A stretch of 64,000 nucleotides of DNA from AC-32 sp963716865 (GCA_963716865.1 CAVQUF010000003.1:558001-622000), one strand, 5' to 3'; numbered from the stretch's first letter, positions 16,074 through 24,516 are shown. A program made the numbers and translations. The notes: a model not told the origin generated them from the letters alone.

Positions 16074-16503
16074 GCGCGAGCTCGACGGCCTCGGGAGGCG
16101 ACCAGGCGCGCGGCACGCCGTCCACGGCCAGGCCGGGCTCGAGGATCACCACCGTGCGGCCGAGCCGGGAGGCGAAGCCGATCTCGGTCAGCGTGCCCCA
16201 GCTGCCGCCGACCGCGATCACCGCGTCGCCCGACGCGACGACCGCGAGGTTGCGCGCGTGCCCTGTCCCGGTCACGACGACGTGGTCGATCCACTCGTTC
16301 GCGTCCGCCCGGCTCTCACCGGGCAGGATCCCGATCGTCGTGCCGCCGGCCGCCTTCGCACCGCGCGCGGCGGCCGCCATGACCTCGCCCAGCCCGCCCG
16401 TCACGACCGTGCAGCCGCGCTCGGCGAGCAGGCGACCCACCTCCTCGGCCAGCCCCTCGTGCTCGGCTCCGCTGCCGATCACCGCGACCTGAACTGACGG
16501 CAC
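16045..16503 (-). CDS. TIGR00725-like SLOG/LOG-family nucleotide-binding protein
   Basis: Rossmann-like protein of 152 residues related to the LOG (lysine decarboxylase-like) superfamily. It opens VQVAVIGSGAEHEGLAEEVGRLL, followed by VVTGGLGEVMAAAARGA and the hallmark VGGSWGTLTEIGFASRLG (GGxGTxxE), which binds a nucleotide ligand. Cytokinin-activating LOGs share PGGxGTxxE, but this shorter branch has no proven reaction. The start is a GTG at 16503, divergent from the NADH dehydrogenase with a 17-bp gap. The overlap with the convergent DDAH gene is real coding on both strands. Confidence 0.8.
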   Translation of the reverse strand: MPSVQVAVIGSGAEHEGLAEEVGRLLAERGCTVVTGGLGEVMAAAARGAKAAGGTTIGILPGESRADANEWIDHVVVTGTGHARNLAVVASGDAVIAVGGSWGTLTEIGFASRLGRTVVILEPGLAVDGVPRAWSPPEAVELALSRLEGAAG

Positions 16504-16508
16504 AGCGC

Positions 16509-16515
16509 GATAGTA
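16509..16515. promoter_or_regulatory. Putative bidirectional -10 core, SLOG / NDH-2
   Basis: GATAGT on the plus strand ends 6 nt before the GTG at 16521. The overlapping TACTAT on the minus strand ends 6 nt before the GTG at 16503. The arrangement is the same as at 4002-4008 and 59345-59351. Confidence 0.4.
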
Positions 16516-16520
16516 GAGGC

Positions 16521-17780
16521 GTGAGCACGAGAGAGGCGCACGGTGGGACGCTGATCGTGGGCGGCGGCTTCGCCGGCGGGTACGTCGCGCGCTACCTGCG
16601 CCGTCGCGGCGCGACCATCGTCAGCCGCGAGAACTTCATGCTCTACACGCCGATCCTGCCCGAGGCCGCGTCCGGGACGCTCGAGCCGCGGCACGTGGTC
16701 GTGCCGTTGCGGCTGATGTGCCCGCACGCCGAGCTGCTTCTGGGCAAGGTGACCGCGATCGACCACCGGGAGCGCCTCGCACGGGTCGAGACCGCCGAGC
16801 ACGTCATCGACGTCCGCTACTCCGAGGTCGTGATAGCGCTCGGCGCGACCTCGCGCACGCTGCCGATCCCCGGGCTCGCCGAGCACGCGCTCGGCTTCAA
16901 GTCGCTGCCGGGAGCGATCCACCTCCGCAACCACGTCCTCCGCCGCCTCGAGGCCGCCGTGGCCGCCGAGGACGAGGAGGAGCGGCTGCGGGAGATGAGC
17001 TTCGTCTTCGTCGGGGCCGGTTACGCGGGCGTCGAGGCGCTCGCCGAGCTCTCGGACCTCGTCCGCGACGCGCTCCGCCACTACCCGGAGCTCCGAGGCG
17101 CACGGCAGCGGTGGGTGCTCGTCGACGCCGCGCCGAAGATCCTCCCGGAGATCCCGAGCCGGCTCGGCGAGTACGCCGCCGCGCAGCTCCTGCGCCGAGG
17201 GGTCGAGATCCACGTCGCCACGACGCTCGACGCGGCCGAGCCCGAGGCGGCGCTCCTCTCGAACGGCGAGCGGATTCCCACGCGCACCCTCGTCTGGACG
17301 GCCGGCGTCATGGCGAACCCGCGCCTGGGCGAGCTGGGCCTGCCACTCGACGAGCGCGGGCGCGTCAGGGTGGACGAGACGCTCCGCGTCGAGGGGCTCG
17401 AGCACGTCTGGGCGCTCGGCGACTGCGCACGCGTGCCCAACCAGGCCAGCGACCACCCCGACCCGCCGACCTGCCAGCACGCGCTGCGGCAGGCCCGACG
17501 TCTGGCCAAGAACCTCCGCGGCGAGCCGAAGCCGTACCGCTACCGCATGCTCGGCCAGGTCGCGACGCTCGGCCGCTACAAGGGGATCGCCGCGGTCCTC
17601 GGCCTGCGCCTGACCGGCTTCCTCGGCTGGTTCGTCACGCGCACCTACCACCTCTATCAGCTGCCGTTGCTCTCGAGGAAGCTGCGCGTTGTCACCGACT
17701 GGACCGTCTCGCTGTTCTTCCGCCGCGACATCGCGGAGCTGGGAAGGCTCGGCCACCCGCCGAGGCTCGGCGATGACTGA
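16521..17780 (+). CDS. ndh: Type II NADH dehydrogenase (NDH-2), FAD-dependent
   Basis: Single-subunit flavoprotein of 419 residues that passes electrons from NADH to quinone at the inner face of the membrane without pumping protons. The N-terminal FAD-binding motif is TLIVGGGFAGGYVARYL, the NADH-binding motif is FVFVGAGYAGVEALAEL in the middle, and the second FAD motif is HVWALGDCARV. The C-terminal stretch YKGIAAVLGLRLTGFLGWFVTRTYHLYQLP is the usual membrane-contact region. The GTG at 16521 gives the natural N-terminus. It overlaps the following acetyltransferase by 8 bp. Confidence 0.88.
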   Translation: MSTREAHGGTLIVGGGFAGGYVARYLRRRGATIVSRENFMLYTPILPEAASGTLEPRHVVVPLRLMCPHAELLLGKVTAIDHRERLARVETAEHVIDVRYSEVVIALGATSRTLPIPGLAEHALGFKSLPGAIHLRNHVLRRLEAAVAAEDEEERLREMSFVFVGAGYAGVEALAELSDLVRDALRHYPELRGARQRWVLVDAAPKILPEIPSRLGEYAAAQLLRRGVEIHVATTLDAAEPEAALLSNGERIPTRTLVWTAGVMANPRLGELGLPLDERGRVRVDETLRVEGLEHVWALGDCARVPNQASDHPDPPTCQHALRQARRLAKNLRGEPKPYRYRMLGQVATLGRYKGIAAVLGLRLTGFLGWFVTRTYHLYQLPLLSRKLRVVTDWTVSLFFRRDIAELGRLGHPPRLGDD

Positions 17781-18525
17781 AGACCTCGCGCGCGCCTACG
17801 CGTTCCTCGACCGCGGCGACACGTACGTCACGCGGACCGAACCCTCGACGGTCGGCACCGCCGGTTACCTGGACGAGCTCCCCAGGAGGCTCGACGCGAA
17901 CTTCCTGCGCGTCGAGAGGGACGCGGAGCCGGAGGAGGTGGTGGCGGAGGCGCAACGGCTGGAAAGGCGGATGATCATCGTCCCGGACGCGGAGCACGGA
18001 GACAGGCTGGCGCCGTACTTCGAGCAGCACGGCTGGCGGATCAACCGCGTCGCGATCATGGCCCAGCGCCGCGAGCCTGAGCGCTCCGCCGACCTCGGCC
18101 TCGTCCGCGAGGTGGCGGAGGAGGACCTCCGACCGGCGCGGCTGCAGATCAACGCCGGGTTCCCGTGGGGCAGGCCGGAGGTCATGGCCGAGCTCTTCGC
18201 CGGGAAGCACGTCATCGCCGGGCAGGTGGAGGCGCGGTTCTTCGCGGTCGTCGTCGACTACGAGGTCGTGAGCTATGCCGACCTCTACCAGGACGGCCCC
18301 GACGCCCAGATCGAGGACGTCGGAACGCTTCCGGAGCACCGCGGCCGCGGCTACGCGACGGCCGTCACCCTGGCGGCGATCGCAGCCGCGAGAGAGAAAG
18401 GCGCCGAGTTCGTCTTCCTCGTCGCCGACTACGAGGACTGGCCGAAGGAGCTGTACGGGAAGCTCGGCTTCGACGAGCTCGGCTACTACGTCAAGTTCGT
18501 CGACGTGCCGAACGCGGACCCGTGA
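17773..18525 (+). CDS. GNAT-family N-acetyltransferase
   Basis: Protein of 250 residues. The C-terminal half is a GNAT domain with the acetyl-CoA pyrophosphate loop LPEHRGRGYATAV (pattern R/Q-x-x-G-x-G/A), preceded by the core strand AQIEDVGT and followed by FVFLVADYEDWPKELYGKLGFDELGYYVKF. The N-terminal half (LARAYAFLDRGD) is a degenerate GNAT-like or family-specific region. The substrate is unknown. The ATG at 17773 overlaps the end of ndh, so the two are probably co-translated. Confidence 0.8.
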   Translation: MTEDLARAYAFLDRGDTYVTRTEPSTVGTAGYLDELPRRLDANFLRVERDAEPEEVVAEAQRLERRMIIVPDAEHGDRLAPYFEQHGWRINRVAIMAQRREPERSADLGLVREVAEEDLRPARLQINAGFPWGRPEVMAELFAGKHVIAGQVEARFFAVVVDYEVVSYADLYQDGPDAQIEDVGTLPEHRGRGYATAVTLAAIAAAREKGAEFVFLVADYEDWPKELYGKLGFDELGYYVKFVDVPNADP

Positions 18526-18561
18526 GCGCTCTCGCCACGAGCTGCCGAGGGCGAGCCGCGC

Positions 18562-19419
18562 TTACGACCGCCACATGAGCGCGTAGTCGTAGTCCTGGCG
18601 CTCACGAAGGATCAGCGAGCGCTTCAGCGAGCGTGGGTCGACCCGGTAGATCCCAGGTGGCGTAGTCCCGTTCTTACAGCCGCCACGGCCGAGGTCGACG
18701 ACCAGCTCGCCTCGACGAGACCAGCCGAGCGCGACCGACTCGGGCGCGCGCCTCAAATCGGTTTCGCCTGTCACAGCCCGGAGCGCGCCGCCTTGCGACG
18801 AGACTACGAATGCAGTGGGTTCCTCGCAGGCCGCCGACCATTGCGCAACGATCGTCCGGCCGTCGGGCGAGAGCTCCGCCCAGCTCCACGAGCCCGCGTG
18901 TAGCGGGTCTTCGTAGGCATGGCCCGGCGCGCGGGCGATCACTCTCCGGCCGGCCGGCGTTCGTACCTCGATCCTCGCTTGGTTCTTCGGGTCAAGCCCG
19001 CCGGAATCCATTCCGCAAACGACAAACCGGCGCGTGCCGCGCCGGGCGAAGAACTCACAGTCGTGGGAAAGGAGCCGCCGACGAAGAAGAGCGCCGCCAC
19101 CCTGGTACGGAAGCGCCGACCCTACGCCGGGATCGAGCAGGTACCGCCGCTGGCCGCGGCGCAGGGCAATGACCCCACGCCGGTTCTGAGACTCGGGCGC
19201 CAAATCGACTCCGGCCAGCTCCGCGTACACCTTGCCGTTCAGGCCCATGAGCGACGTCGTCTCTCGCCCGCTGCGGTACGCGACGACGGCCAGGCCTTCC
19301 GGCGGGGTGTGCCCTACGCGAAGCCCTTCTCCGGCTGACGGCGCGCTGCCTCCGTAACCCCCGCAGCCCACCACCGCAAGCGGGACGATTGCCAACGTGA
19401 GGGCGCCGCGAAGGCGCAT
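18562..19419 (-). CDS. Predicted lipoprotein of unknown function, beta-propeller-like
   Basis: Protein of 285 residues with a lipoprotein signal: MRLRGALTLAIVPLAVVGCGG, with the lipobox cysteine at residue 19. The mature part repeats short strand-like segments such as WAELSPDGRTIVAQWS and VALGWSRRGELVVDLG, which recall TolB/WD-type propeller blades, although too few are clear to name a family. Three or four cysteines (DCEFF, VCGMD, ACEEP, GCKNG) may form disulfides. The ATG at 19419 lies 6 nt after TAGACT. It follows ligD by 9 bp on the same strand. Confidence 0.7.
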   Translation of the reverse strand: MRLRGALTLAIVPLAVVGCGGYGGSAPSAGEGLRVGHTPPEGLAVVAYRSGRETTSLMGLNGKVYAELAGVDLAPESQNRRGVIALRRGQRRYLLDPGVGSALPYQGGGALLRRRLLSHDCEFFARRGTRRFVVCGMDSGGLDPKNQARIEVRTPAGRRVIARAPGHAYEDPLHAGSWSWAELSPDGRTIVAQWSAACEEPTAFVVSSQGGALRAVTGETDLRRAPESVALGWSRRGELVVDLGRGGCKNGTTPPGIYRVDPRSLKRSLILRERQDYDYALMWRS

Positions 19420-19425
19420 GCCGTG

Positions 19426-19431
19426 AGTCTA
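19426..19431 (-). promoter_or_regulatory. Putative -10 hexamer of lipoprotein gene
   Basis: TAGACT on the minus strand ends 6 nt before the ATG at 19419 and covers the stop codon of ligD. It suggests independent, leaderless expression of the lipoprotein. Confidence 0.4.
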
Positions 19432-21804
19432 CTGCAGTGCTTTCAGCGCTTTGCCCAGCGATTGCTTCGTCTGCAGCACGCCCTCGAAGAGGTCGCCCTC
19501 GCGCCGCACACGCTCCAGTACGACGTCCATGGTGAACGCGGCCGAGTCGAGCGTCTCGTCGACCTCCTCCCAGCGCAGCGGCGTCGAGACCGGCGCGCCT
19601 TCCTTCGGCCGCACCGAGTAGACCGAGGCGATCGTCTTGCCCTCGCCGTTCTGGTTTGCGTCGATCAGCACGCCGCGGCGCCTCGCCTTCGACCACTCGG
19701 TCGTGACGAGCCCGCGGTGCGTCGAGGCGAGCGCACGCGCGACGATCTCCGCGAACTCCCGCGTGTCCTCGTACGTGTGCCGCCGCGCGACCGGGACGAG
19801 GACGTGGATCCCGTCCGCGCCGCTCGTCTTACAGAACGACTCGAGCCCGAGCGCGTCGAGCGCCTGCTTCACGAGCAGCGCCACCTGCACGGTCTCCGGG
19901 AAGCCGACATCGTCGGCGGGATCCAGGTCGAAGAGGACGAAGTCGGGCCGCTCGGGCCTGTCGACCCGCGAGTACCAGGTGTTCAGGTCGATGCACCCCA
20001 TGTTCACCATCCAGAGCAGCGACAGCTCGTCGTTCAGAAGCGGGGCGCCGATCTTCCGGCGGCGGCGCGGCTTCTCCCTGGTCGAGACCTCGAGCTCGAC
20101 GGTCCTGATCCAGTCGGGCATCCCCGCGGGCGCGTCCTTCTGGAAGAAGTGCTTGCCCTGCCAGCCGTCGGGGTAGCGCTTGAGCGTGAACGGTCGATCG
20201 CGGAGGTGCGGCACAAGGACGGGTGCAATGTCGCGGTAGTAGCCGAGCAGGTCGCCCTTCGTGATCCCCTCCTCGGGCCAGAACGGCTTCTCGAGGTTCG
20301 AGAGGCGAAGCGCGCGCTTGCCCTTGCGGAGCACCGCGGGGATCGGGGCAGGCGACTCACCCGGCCGCTCCCGGCGCACCTCCCGCGGATCCTTGTCCTC
20401 ACGTAGTCCCTGGTAGACGGGAGCGCGCAGGCGGCCGTCGTGCGTCCACTCCGCGAACGAGACCTGGGCGACGAGCCTCGGCTCGACCCAGACCACGTCG
20501 CCCTTGCGGACACGCGGCATCTTGGGCACGCGCGGAAACGGCGACTCCTTACGCTCCAGCGGCCGCAGCTTGCCGAGGAGCCGCTCGATCTCGTCCTCGT
20601 CGAAGCCGGTACCGACGTTGCCGGCCCACTCCAGGCCGTCCGGGCCGTTCACGGCCAGCACGAGCGAGCCGAACGACCACTCGCGCCGTCCCTTTCCGCG
20701 GGTGTAGCCGGCGATGACGAGCTCCTGCTCGCCGTGCGTCTTGAACTTGAGCCAGTCGGGTGAGCGCTTGCCCGGGAGGTAGCGGGAGTCGAGCCGCTTG
20801 CCCATGATCCCCTCGAGGTGCTGCTCCTCCGCGGCCTGCAGAAGCGCCTCCCCGTCGTCGAACGACTCCGAGAACAACACGGTTCGGTTGCGGCGGTCGA
20901 GCAGCTTCCGCAGCCGGGCGCGGCGCTCCGCGAGCGGGAGGTCGACAACCGGCTCGCCGTCCACCTCGAGCAGGTCGAAGACGTAGTAGACGATCGGCGT
21001 GCCCTCCTTCCCCTGCTGCATCGCGGAGAAGCTCGGGCGGCCGTTCTCATCGAGCGCGCACACCTCGCCGTCGACCACGCAGTCCGGGGTCTTAAGGGCT
21101 CTGACGAGCTCCCTGGCGACCTTCTCGAAACGCTGCGTGTAGTCCTGGTCCTTGCGCGTCCGCAGCTGCGCCTCTCCGCCCGCGACGCGCGAGACGATGC
21201 GATAGCCGTCCCACTTGATCTCGTACTCCCACCCATCGCCGCGCGGCATCTGCTTCGTCTCCGCAAGCGTCGCGAGCATCGGCCGGTACGTCCGCGACGG
21301 TGCGGCCGTCGCGCCCTCCTCGCGCTTGCGGATCAGCAGCCAGTTCTTCTCGTCGCCGCCCAGCTTCGCCGGAACGAGGCCCCAGGTCCCGTCGAGCTTC
21401 TTGCCGTGCAGCCGGACCGTCAGCCCGCCGTCGCGCTTCTCCTCGACCAGCTCGTAGGTGCCCGAGTCCCAGATCTCGACGGTGCCGGCGCCGTACTCGC
21501 CCTTCGGGATCTCGCCCGCGAACGTCGCGTAGTCGAGCGGATGGTCCTCGACGTGGACGGCGAGGTGCTGCAGGCCAGGCTCCAGCGGGATGCCCTTGGG
21601 CACCGCCCAGCTCGCCAGGACGCCGTCCCGCTCGAGCCGCAGGTCGTAGTGCAGCCGCCGCGCGTCGTGCCGCTGCACGACGAAGACGGGCTTCCGCTTC
21701 CGCCCGCGGCCGCGGGCCGGCGTGAACGGCTCGGCGGTCTTCTTCGGATCGCGCTTGCGCCGGTAGTCGCGGAGCTTCGCCTGGGGCTTGCTTGCGGCTT
21801 GCAA
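19429..21804 (-). CDS. ligD: ATP-dependent DNA ligase LigD (PE-Lig-Pol order)
   Basis: Non-homologous end-joining ligase of 791 residues. Domains in order: a 3'-phosphoesterase (QRHDARRLHYDLRLE, with H46, D47 and H52, plus HVEDHP), an ATP ligase with nucleotidyl lysine K197 in YEIKWDGYRI, and a C-terminal primase-polymerase beginning near residue 500 (KPFWPEEGITKGDLLGYY, then FDLDPAD). This is the order seen in Pseudomonas LigD; mycobacteria have Pol-PE-Lig. The start appears to be TTG at 21804 (MQAASKPQAKLRDYRRKRDP). LigD normally works with Ku, and no ku gene lies in the window. Confidence 0.92.
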   Translation of the reverse strand: MQAASKPQAKLRDYRRKRDPKKTAEPFTPARGRGRKRKPVFVVQRHDARRLHYDLRLERDGVLASWAVPKGIPLEPGLQHLAVHVEDHPLDYATFAGEIPKGEYGAGTVEIWDSGTYELVEEKRDGGLTVRLHGKKLDGTWGLVPAKLGGDEKNWLLIRKREEGATAAPSRTYRPMLATLAETKQMPRGDGWEYEIKWDGYRIVSRVAGGEAQLRTRKDQDYTQRFEKVARELVRALKTPDCVVDGEVCALDENGRPSFSAMQQGKEGTPIVYYVFDLLEVDGEPVVDLPLAERRARLRKLLDRRNRTVLFSESFDDGEALLQAAEEQHLEGIMGKRLDSRYLPGKRSPDWLKFKTHGEQELVIAGYTRGKGRREWSFGSLVLAVNGPDGLEWAGNVGTGFDEDEIERLLGKLRPLERKESPFPRVPKMPRVRKGDVVWVEPRLVAQVSFAEWTHDGRLRAPVYQGLREDKDPREVRRERPGESPAPIPAVLRKGKRALRLSNLEKPFWPEEGITKGDLLGYYRDIAPVLVPHLRDRPFTLKRYPDGWQGKHFFQKDAPAGMPDWIRTVELEVSTREKPRRRRKIGAPLLNDELSLLWMVNMGCIDLNTWYSRVDRPERPDFVLFDLDPADDVGFPETVQVALLVKQALDALGLESFCKTSGADGIHVLVPVARRHTYEDTREFAEIVARALASTHRGLVTTEWSKARRRGVLIDANQNGEGKTIASVYSVRPKEGAPVSTPLRWEEVDETLDSAAFTMDVVLERVRREGDLFEGVLQTKQSLGKALKALQ

Positions 21805-21810
21805 GTCCTA

Positions 21811-21830
21811 GCTACCAGGCTTTCGGCTGG
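21811..21830 (-). other. Hairpin in ligD leader
   Basis: On the minus strand TACCAG, an 8-nt loop containing GAAA, and CTGGTA form a 6-bp stem. It ends 6 nt before the TTG start of ligD and could limit ribosome access. Function is not demonstrated. Confidence 0.35.
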
Positions 21831-21884
21831 TATCAATCCACACTACAAATCATGTAAAGATTGTGTACAGGCGGGGGATAAGCC

Positions 21885-21902
21885 TGTGGAACATGTGGAA
21901 AA
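21885..21902 (-). promoter_or_regulatory. Two abutting DnaA-box-like 9-mers upstream of ligD
   Basis: On the minus strand TTTTCCACA is followed directly by TGTTCCACA. The first fits the classical TTWTNCACA DnaA-box pattern and the second differs at one base. TTATCCCC and TGTACACAA follow nearby. The gap 21805-21921 is unusually AT-rich for this genome. Confidence 0.35.
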
Positions 21903-21903
21903 G

Positions 21904-21923
21904 AGCCGCTCATGCGGCTTTTT
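21904..21923 (-). terminator. Intrinsic terminator after accA (bidirectional)
   Basis: A 6-bp stem AGCCGC/GCGGCT with a 4-nt loop is flanked by runs of T on both strands (TTTTT on plus, CTTTT on minus). It overlaps the accA stop codon and closes the long minus-strand fatty-acid block. Confidence 0.75.
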
Positions 21924-22863
21924 ACCGCGCTGCGGGGACCTGGCCGATCGTGCGGAACCGCACACGCCGCTGCCGGCGAAGGTCCTCCCCCCGCACGCCC
22001 TCGAACAGCTCGAGCGACTCCGCGAGCGCGTCGCCGAGCAGCCGCGCAGCCCCGTCCATGTCGGCGTGCGCGCCGCCCTCCGGCTCGGGCACGACCGCGT
22101 CGATCACGCCTAGCTCGAGGCAGTGCGCGGCATCCGGCTTGAACGCCGCTGCCGCCTTGCGCGCCTCGCCCGCGTCGCGCCAGAGGATCGCGGCGCAGCC
22201 CTCCGGCGAGATGACCGTGTAGATGGCGTTCTCCTGCATCAGCACGCGGTCGGCGACCGCCGTCGCGATCGCGCCGCCCGAGCCGCCCTCGCCGATCACG
22301 CACGTCACGACCGGGACACGGAGCCGGGCCATCAGCGCCTGCGAGCGCGCGATCGCGCCGCCCTGGCCGTGCTGCTCTGCGGTCACCCCCGGGTACGCGC
22401 CGGGGATGTCCACGAGCGAGATCACGGGCAGCGCGTGCCGGTCGGCGATCTCCATAGCCCGCATGGCCTTGCCGTAGCCCTCGGGGTAGGCCATGCCGAA
22501 GTTCCGCCTCGTTCGCTCCTTGACGTCGCGGCCCTTCTGGTTGCCGATCAGGACGATCGAGCGACCCCGGAAGCGCCCGAGCCCGGCGACGAGCGCCGCG
22601 TCGTCGCCGTGCGCACGGTCGCCGTGGAGCTCGAACCAGTCCTCGAGGAGCCGCTCGACGTAGTCGAGCGTGTACGGCCGGTCCGGGTGCCGCGCGAGCT
22701 CGACCGAGCGCCAGATCTCCTCGTCGCTCGGCTGCGCGACGATCCGGTCGAGCTGGCGCTGCAGGCGCTCGAGCTCGCCGGAAAGGCGCGCGCCTCGCAG
22801 GAGCGGCAGGCTTCGCAGCCGGCTCAACTGCCCTCGCAGGCGAAGCTCGGCCTCACGAGCCAT
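21922..22863 (-). CDS. accA: Acetyl-CoA carboxylase carboxyltransferase subunit alpha
   Basis: Subunit of the carboxyltransferase that moves the carboxyl group from biotin to acetyl-CoA, giving malonyl-CoA. The 313-residue crotonase-fold protein shows RGRSIVLIGNQKGRDVKERTRRNFGMA, PEGYGKAMRAMEIAD, the oxyanion-hole region VDIPGAYPGVTAEQHGQGGAIA and VIGEGGSGGAIATAVADRVLM, and then ENAIYTVISPEGCAAILWRD, all classic AccA signatures. The N-terminus carries the usual coiled region. The start overlaps accD by 11 bp, so alpha and beta are made in a coupled way. Biotin carboxylase and BCCP genes are not in the window. Confidence 0.95.
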   Translation of the reverse strand: MAREAELRLRGQLSRLRSLPLLRGARLSGELERLQRQLDRIVAQPSDEEIWRSVELARHPDRPYTLDYVERLLEDWFELHGDRAHGDDAALVAGLGRFRGRSIVLIGNQKGRDVKERTRRNFGMAYPEGYGKAMRAMEIADRHALPVISLVDIPGAYPGVTAEQHGQGGAIARSQALMARLRVPVVTCVIGEGGSGGAIATAVADRVLMQENAIYTVISPEGCAAILWRDAGEARKAAAAFKPDAAHCLELGVIDAVVPEPEGGAHADMDGAARLLGDALAESLELFEGVRGEDLRRQRRVRFRTIGQVPAAR

Positions 22864-23701
22864 CGGCGAAGAACCGCAGCAACCGCCCGACGGTCGCTCG
22901 CAGCTCGGGCCGGGGCACGATCGCGTCCACGTGGCCGTAGCGGTAGTTGGACTCGGCCAGGCCGAAGTCGTCGGGCAGCTTCTCGCGGGTGGTCTGCTGC
23001 ACGACCCGCGGGCCGGTGAAGGAGAGCAGGGCTCCGGGCTCGGCCACGATCACGTCGCCGAGGCTCGCGAAGCTGGCGAGAACGCCGGCCGTCGTCGGGT
23101 GCGCCATGACGCTGATCAGGGTGCCGCCCGCGTCGTGCAGGTCCTCGACGGCGCAGACCGTCTTCGGCAGCTGCATCAGCGAGAGGATTCCCTCCTGCAT
23201 GCGCGCTCCGCCGGTCGTCGTGACCGAGACGAGCGGCACGCGTCGCTCCGCAGCCGACTCGCACGCGCGCGCGAACTTCTCGCCCACTACGCGTCCCATC
23301 GAGCCGCCCATGAAGCCGAACTCCATCACCGCCAGCTCGCACGGCCGCTCCTCGACCGCCGCGTGGCCGATCAGCATCGCCTCTCCGAGCCCGGTCGAGA
23401 GCTCGGCCTCGGCCAGGCGCTCCGTGTACGGGCGCAGGTCGAAGAAGGCGAGCGGGTCGTCCGAGCGCAGGTCGGCGGCCTCCTCGGCGAAGCTGTCCTC
23501 GTCCACGAGCTGACGGATTCGCTCGCGCGCGTGCACGGGGAAGTGGTGGCCGCACTGCGAGCAGACGCGCAGGTTCTCGGCCAGCTCGTCGTCGCGGTAG
23601 TGGGACTGGCACTTCGGGCACGTGTTCGGATCCTTGCGCCCGCCGCCGTCCTCCACCGGGACGTGCTTGTGCTCGATTGAGACGTCGATCCGCTCAGGCA
23701 T
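22853..23701 (-). CDS. accD: Acetyl-CoA carboxylase carboxyltransferase subunit beta
   Basis: Partner of AccA. The 282-residue protein has the N-terminal four-cysteine zinc ribbon (C28, C31, C47, C50 in CPKC...CSQC) followed by the crotonase-like carboxyltransferase domain: DPLAFFDLRPYTERLAEA, VMEFGFMGGSMGRVVGEK, SVTTTGGARMQEGILSLMQL and FTGPRVVQQTTREKLPDDF. A longer open frame exists upstream, but the ATG at 23701 gives the standard N-terminus MPERIDVSIEHKHVPV. The order accD-accA at the end of the fab block is consistent with dedicated supply of malonyl-CoA. Confidence 0.95.
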   Translation of the reverse strand: MPERIDVSIEHKHVPVEDGGGRKDPNTCPKCQSHYRDDELAENLRVCSQCGHHFPVHARERIRQLVDEDSFAEEAADLRSDDPLAFFDLRPYTERLAEAELSTGLGEAMLIGHAAVEERPCELAVMEFGFMGGSMGRVVGEKFARACESAAERRVPLVSVTTTGGARMQEGILSLMQLPKTVCAVEDLHDAGGTLISVMAHPTTAGVLASFASLGDVIVAEPGALLSFTGPRVVQQTTREKLPDDFGLAESNYRYGHVDAIVPRPELRATVGRLLRFFADGS

Positions 23702-23739
23702 CGAAGTTGCGAGTTTAGACCCGGCCGCTCTCGTGGGAG

Positions 23740-24516
23740 TTACAGCCCCAGCGCGGCGCAGAGGCGAGTGAGCGGCTCCACGTTGGACAGCTCGGCCGCG
23801 AGGCTGCTCAGACCGGCGCCCAGAACCGGCGTGCGCTCCCGGATCCGGGTGAACAGATCCTCGGTCTCTGCGAGCGACAGCCCGCCCGGCTCGGGCATGA
23901 ACGGCCTGACGCCGTCCGGCTCGAGCGCGTCGGCGTCGAGCGCAACGTAGACGCCTTCGGTTCCCTCGAGCACGCCTTCGAGCTGGCCCTGGTCGGTGCG
24001 CAGCCCGAGCTTCGCGACGTACTCCCACTCGGGCGGATCGAGGCTCCTCGCGCCGACGAGCATCACGTCCTCGGCCTCGACCGCGCCCGCGTCGAGCAGC
24101 ATCCGCAGCGGCATTCCCCAGAGATCGCCCGACGGCGACGACTCCGGCGTGTTCAGGTCGCCGTGGGCGTCGAGCCAGACGAGCGCGAGCCGGCCGTGGC
24201 GCGCGGCGAGCCCTTCGACCGCCCCGATGTGCGCGCAGCAGCACCCGCCGAGCACGAGCGGTCGCTCGGGCAGCTCCAGCGCGACGGCCAGGCTCTGCTC
24301 GCCGAGCGAGTCCTCCTCGACCACCGCCACCTCGGGATAGGGGAACGGCAGGCGCGCAGCCTCGGCCATCGACTCGCCGCCCACGCCCCAGGCCTGCGGG
24401 ACGCGAACGAGCCCGGCTTCGAACTCCCGTCCGCAGGCGTGGCACTCGTAGCCCGGCCCGAGGGCGACCGCCGTGAACGTGCCGCAGTCGGGGCACTTCG
24501 CGCGCAGTCGGCTCAC
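23740..24516 (-). CDS. Arginase-superfamily protein with N-terminal zinc ribbon
   Basis: Protein of 258 residues. Residues 8-28 form a zinc ribbon (C8, C11, C25, C28). The rest is a ureohydrolase (arginase/agmatinase) fold. WLDAHGDLN keeps the DAHxD manganese ligands and VALDADALEPD keeps the DxD pair. The first ligand motif, normally GGDHS, reads GGCCCAH, so the usual histidine ligand is a cysteine in this alignment. Catalysis may be altered, or the substrate may not be a guanidine. The GTG overlaps the TGA of the upstream acetyltransferase (GTGA). It sits inside the fatty-acid block with no arginine-pathway neighbours. Confidence 0.75.
   Translation of the reverse strand: MSRLRAKCPDCGTFTAVALGPGYECHACGREFEAGLVRVPQAWGVGGESMAEAARLPFPYPEVAVVEEDSLGEQSLAVALELPERPLVLGGCCCAHIGAVEGLAARHGRLALVWLDAHGDLNTPESSPSGDLWGMPLRMLLDAGAVEAEDVMLVGARSLDPPEWEYVAKLGLRTDQGQLEGVLEGTEGVYVALDADALEPDGVRPFMPEPGGLSLAETEDLFTRIRERTPVLGAGLSSLAAELSNVEPLTRLCAALGL

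Noticed and set aside
16479..17756. Minus-strand frame of 425 codons opposite NDH-2
   Set aside because: Complement of a gene with intact FAD and NAD motifs; composition typical of a shadow frame.
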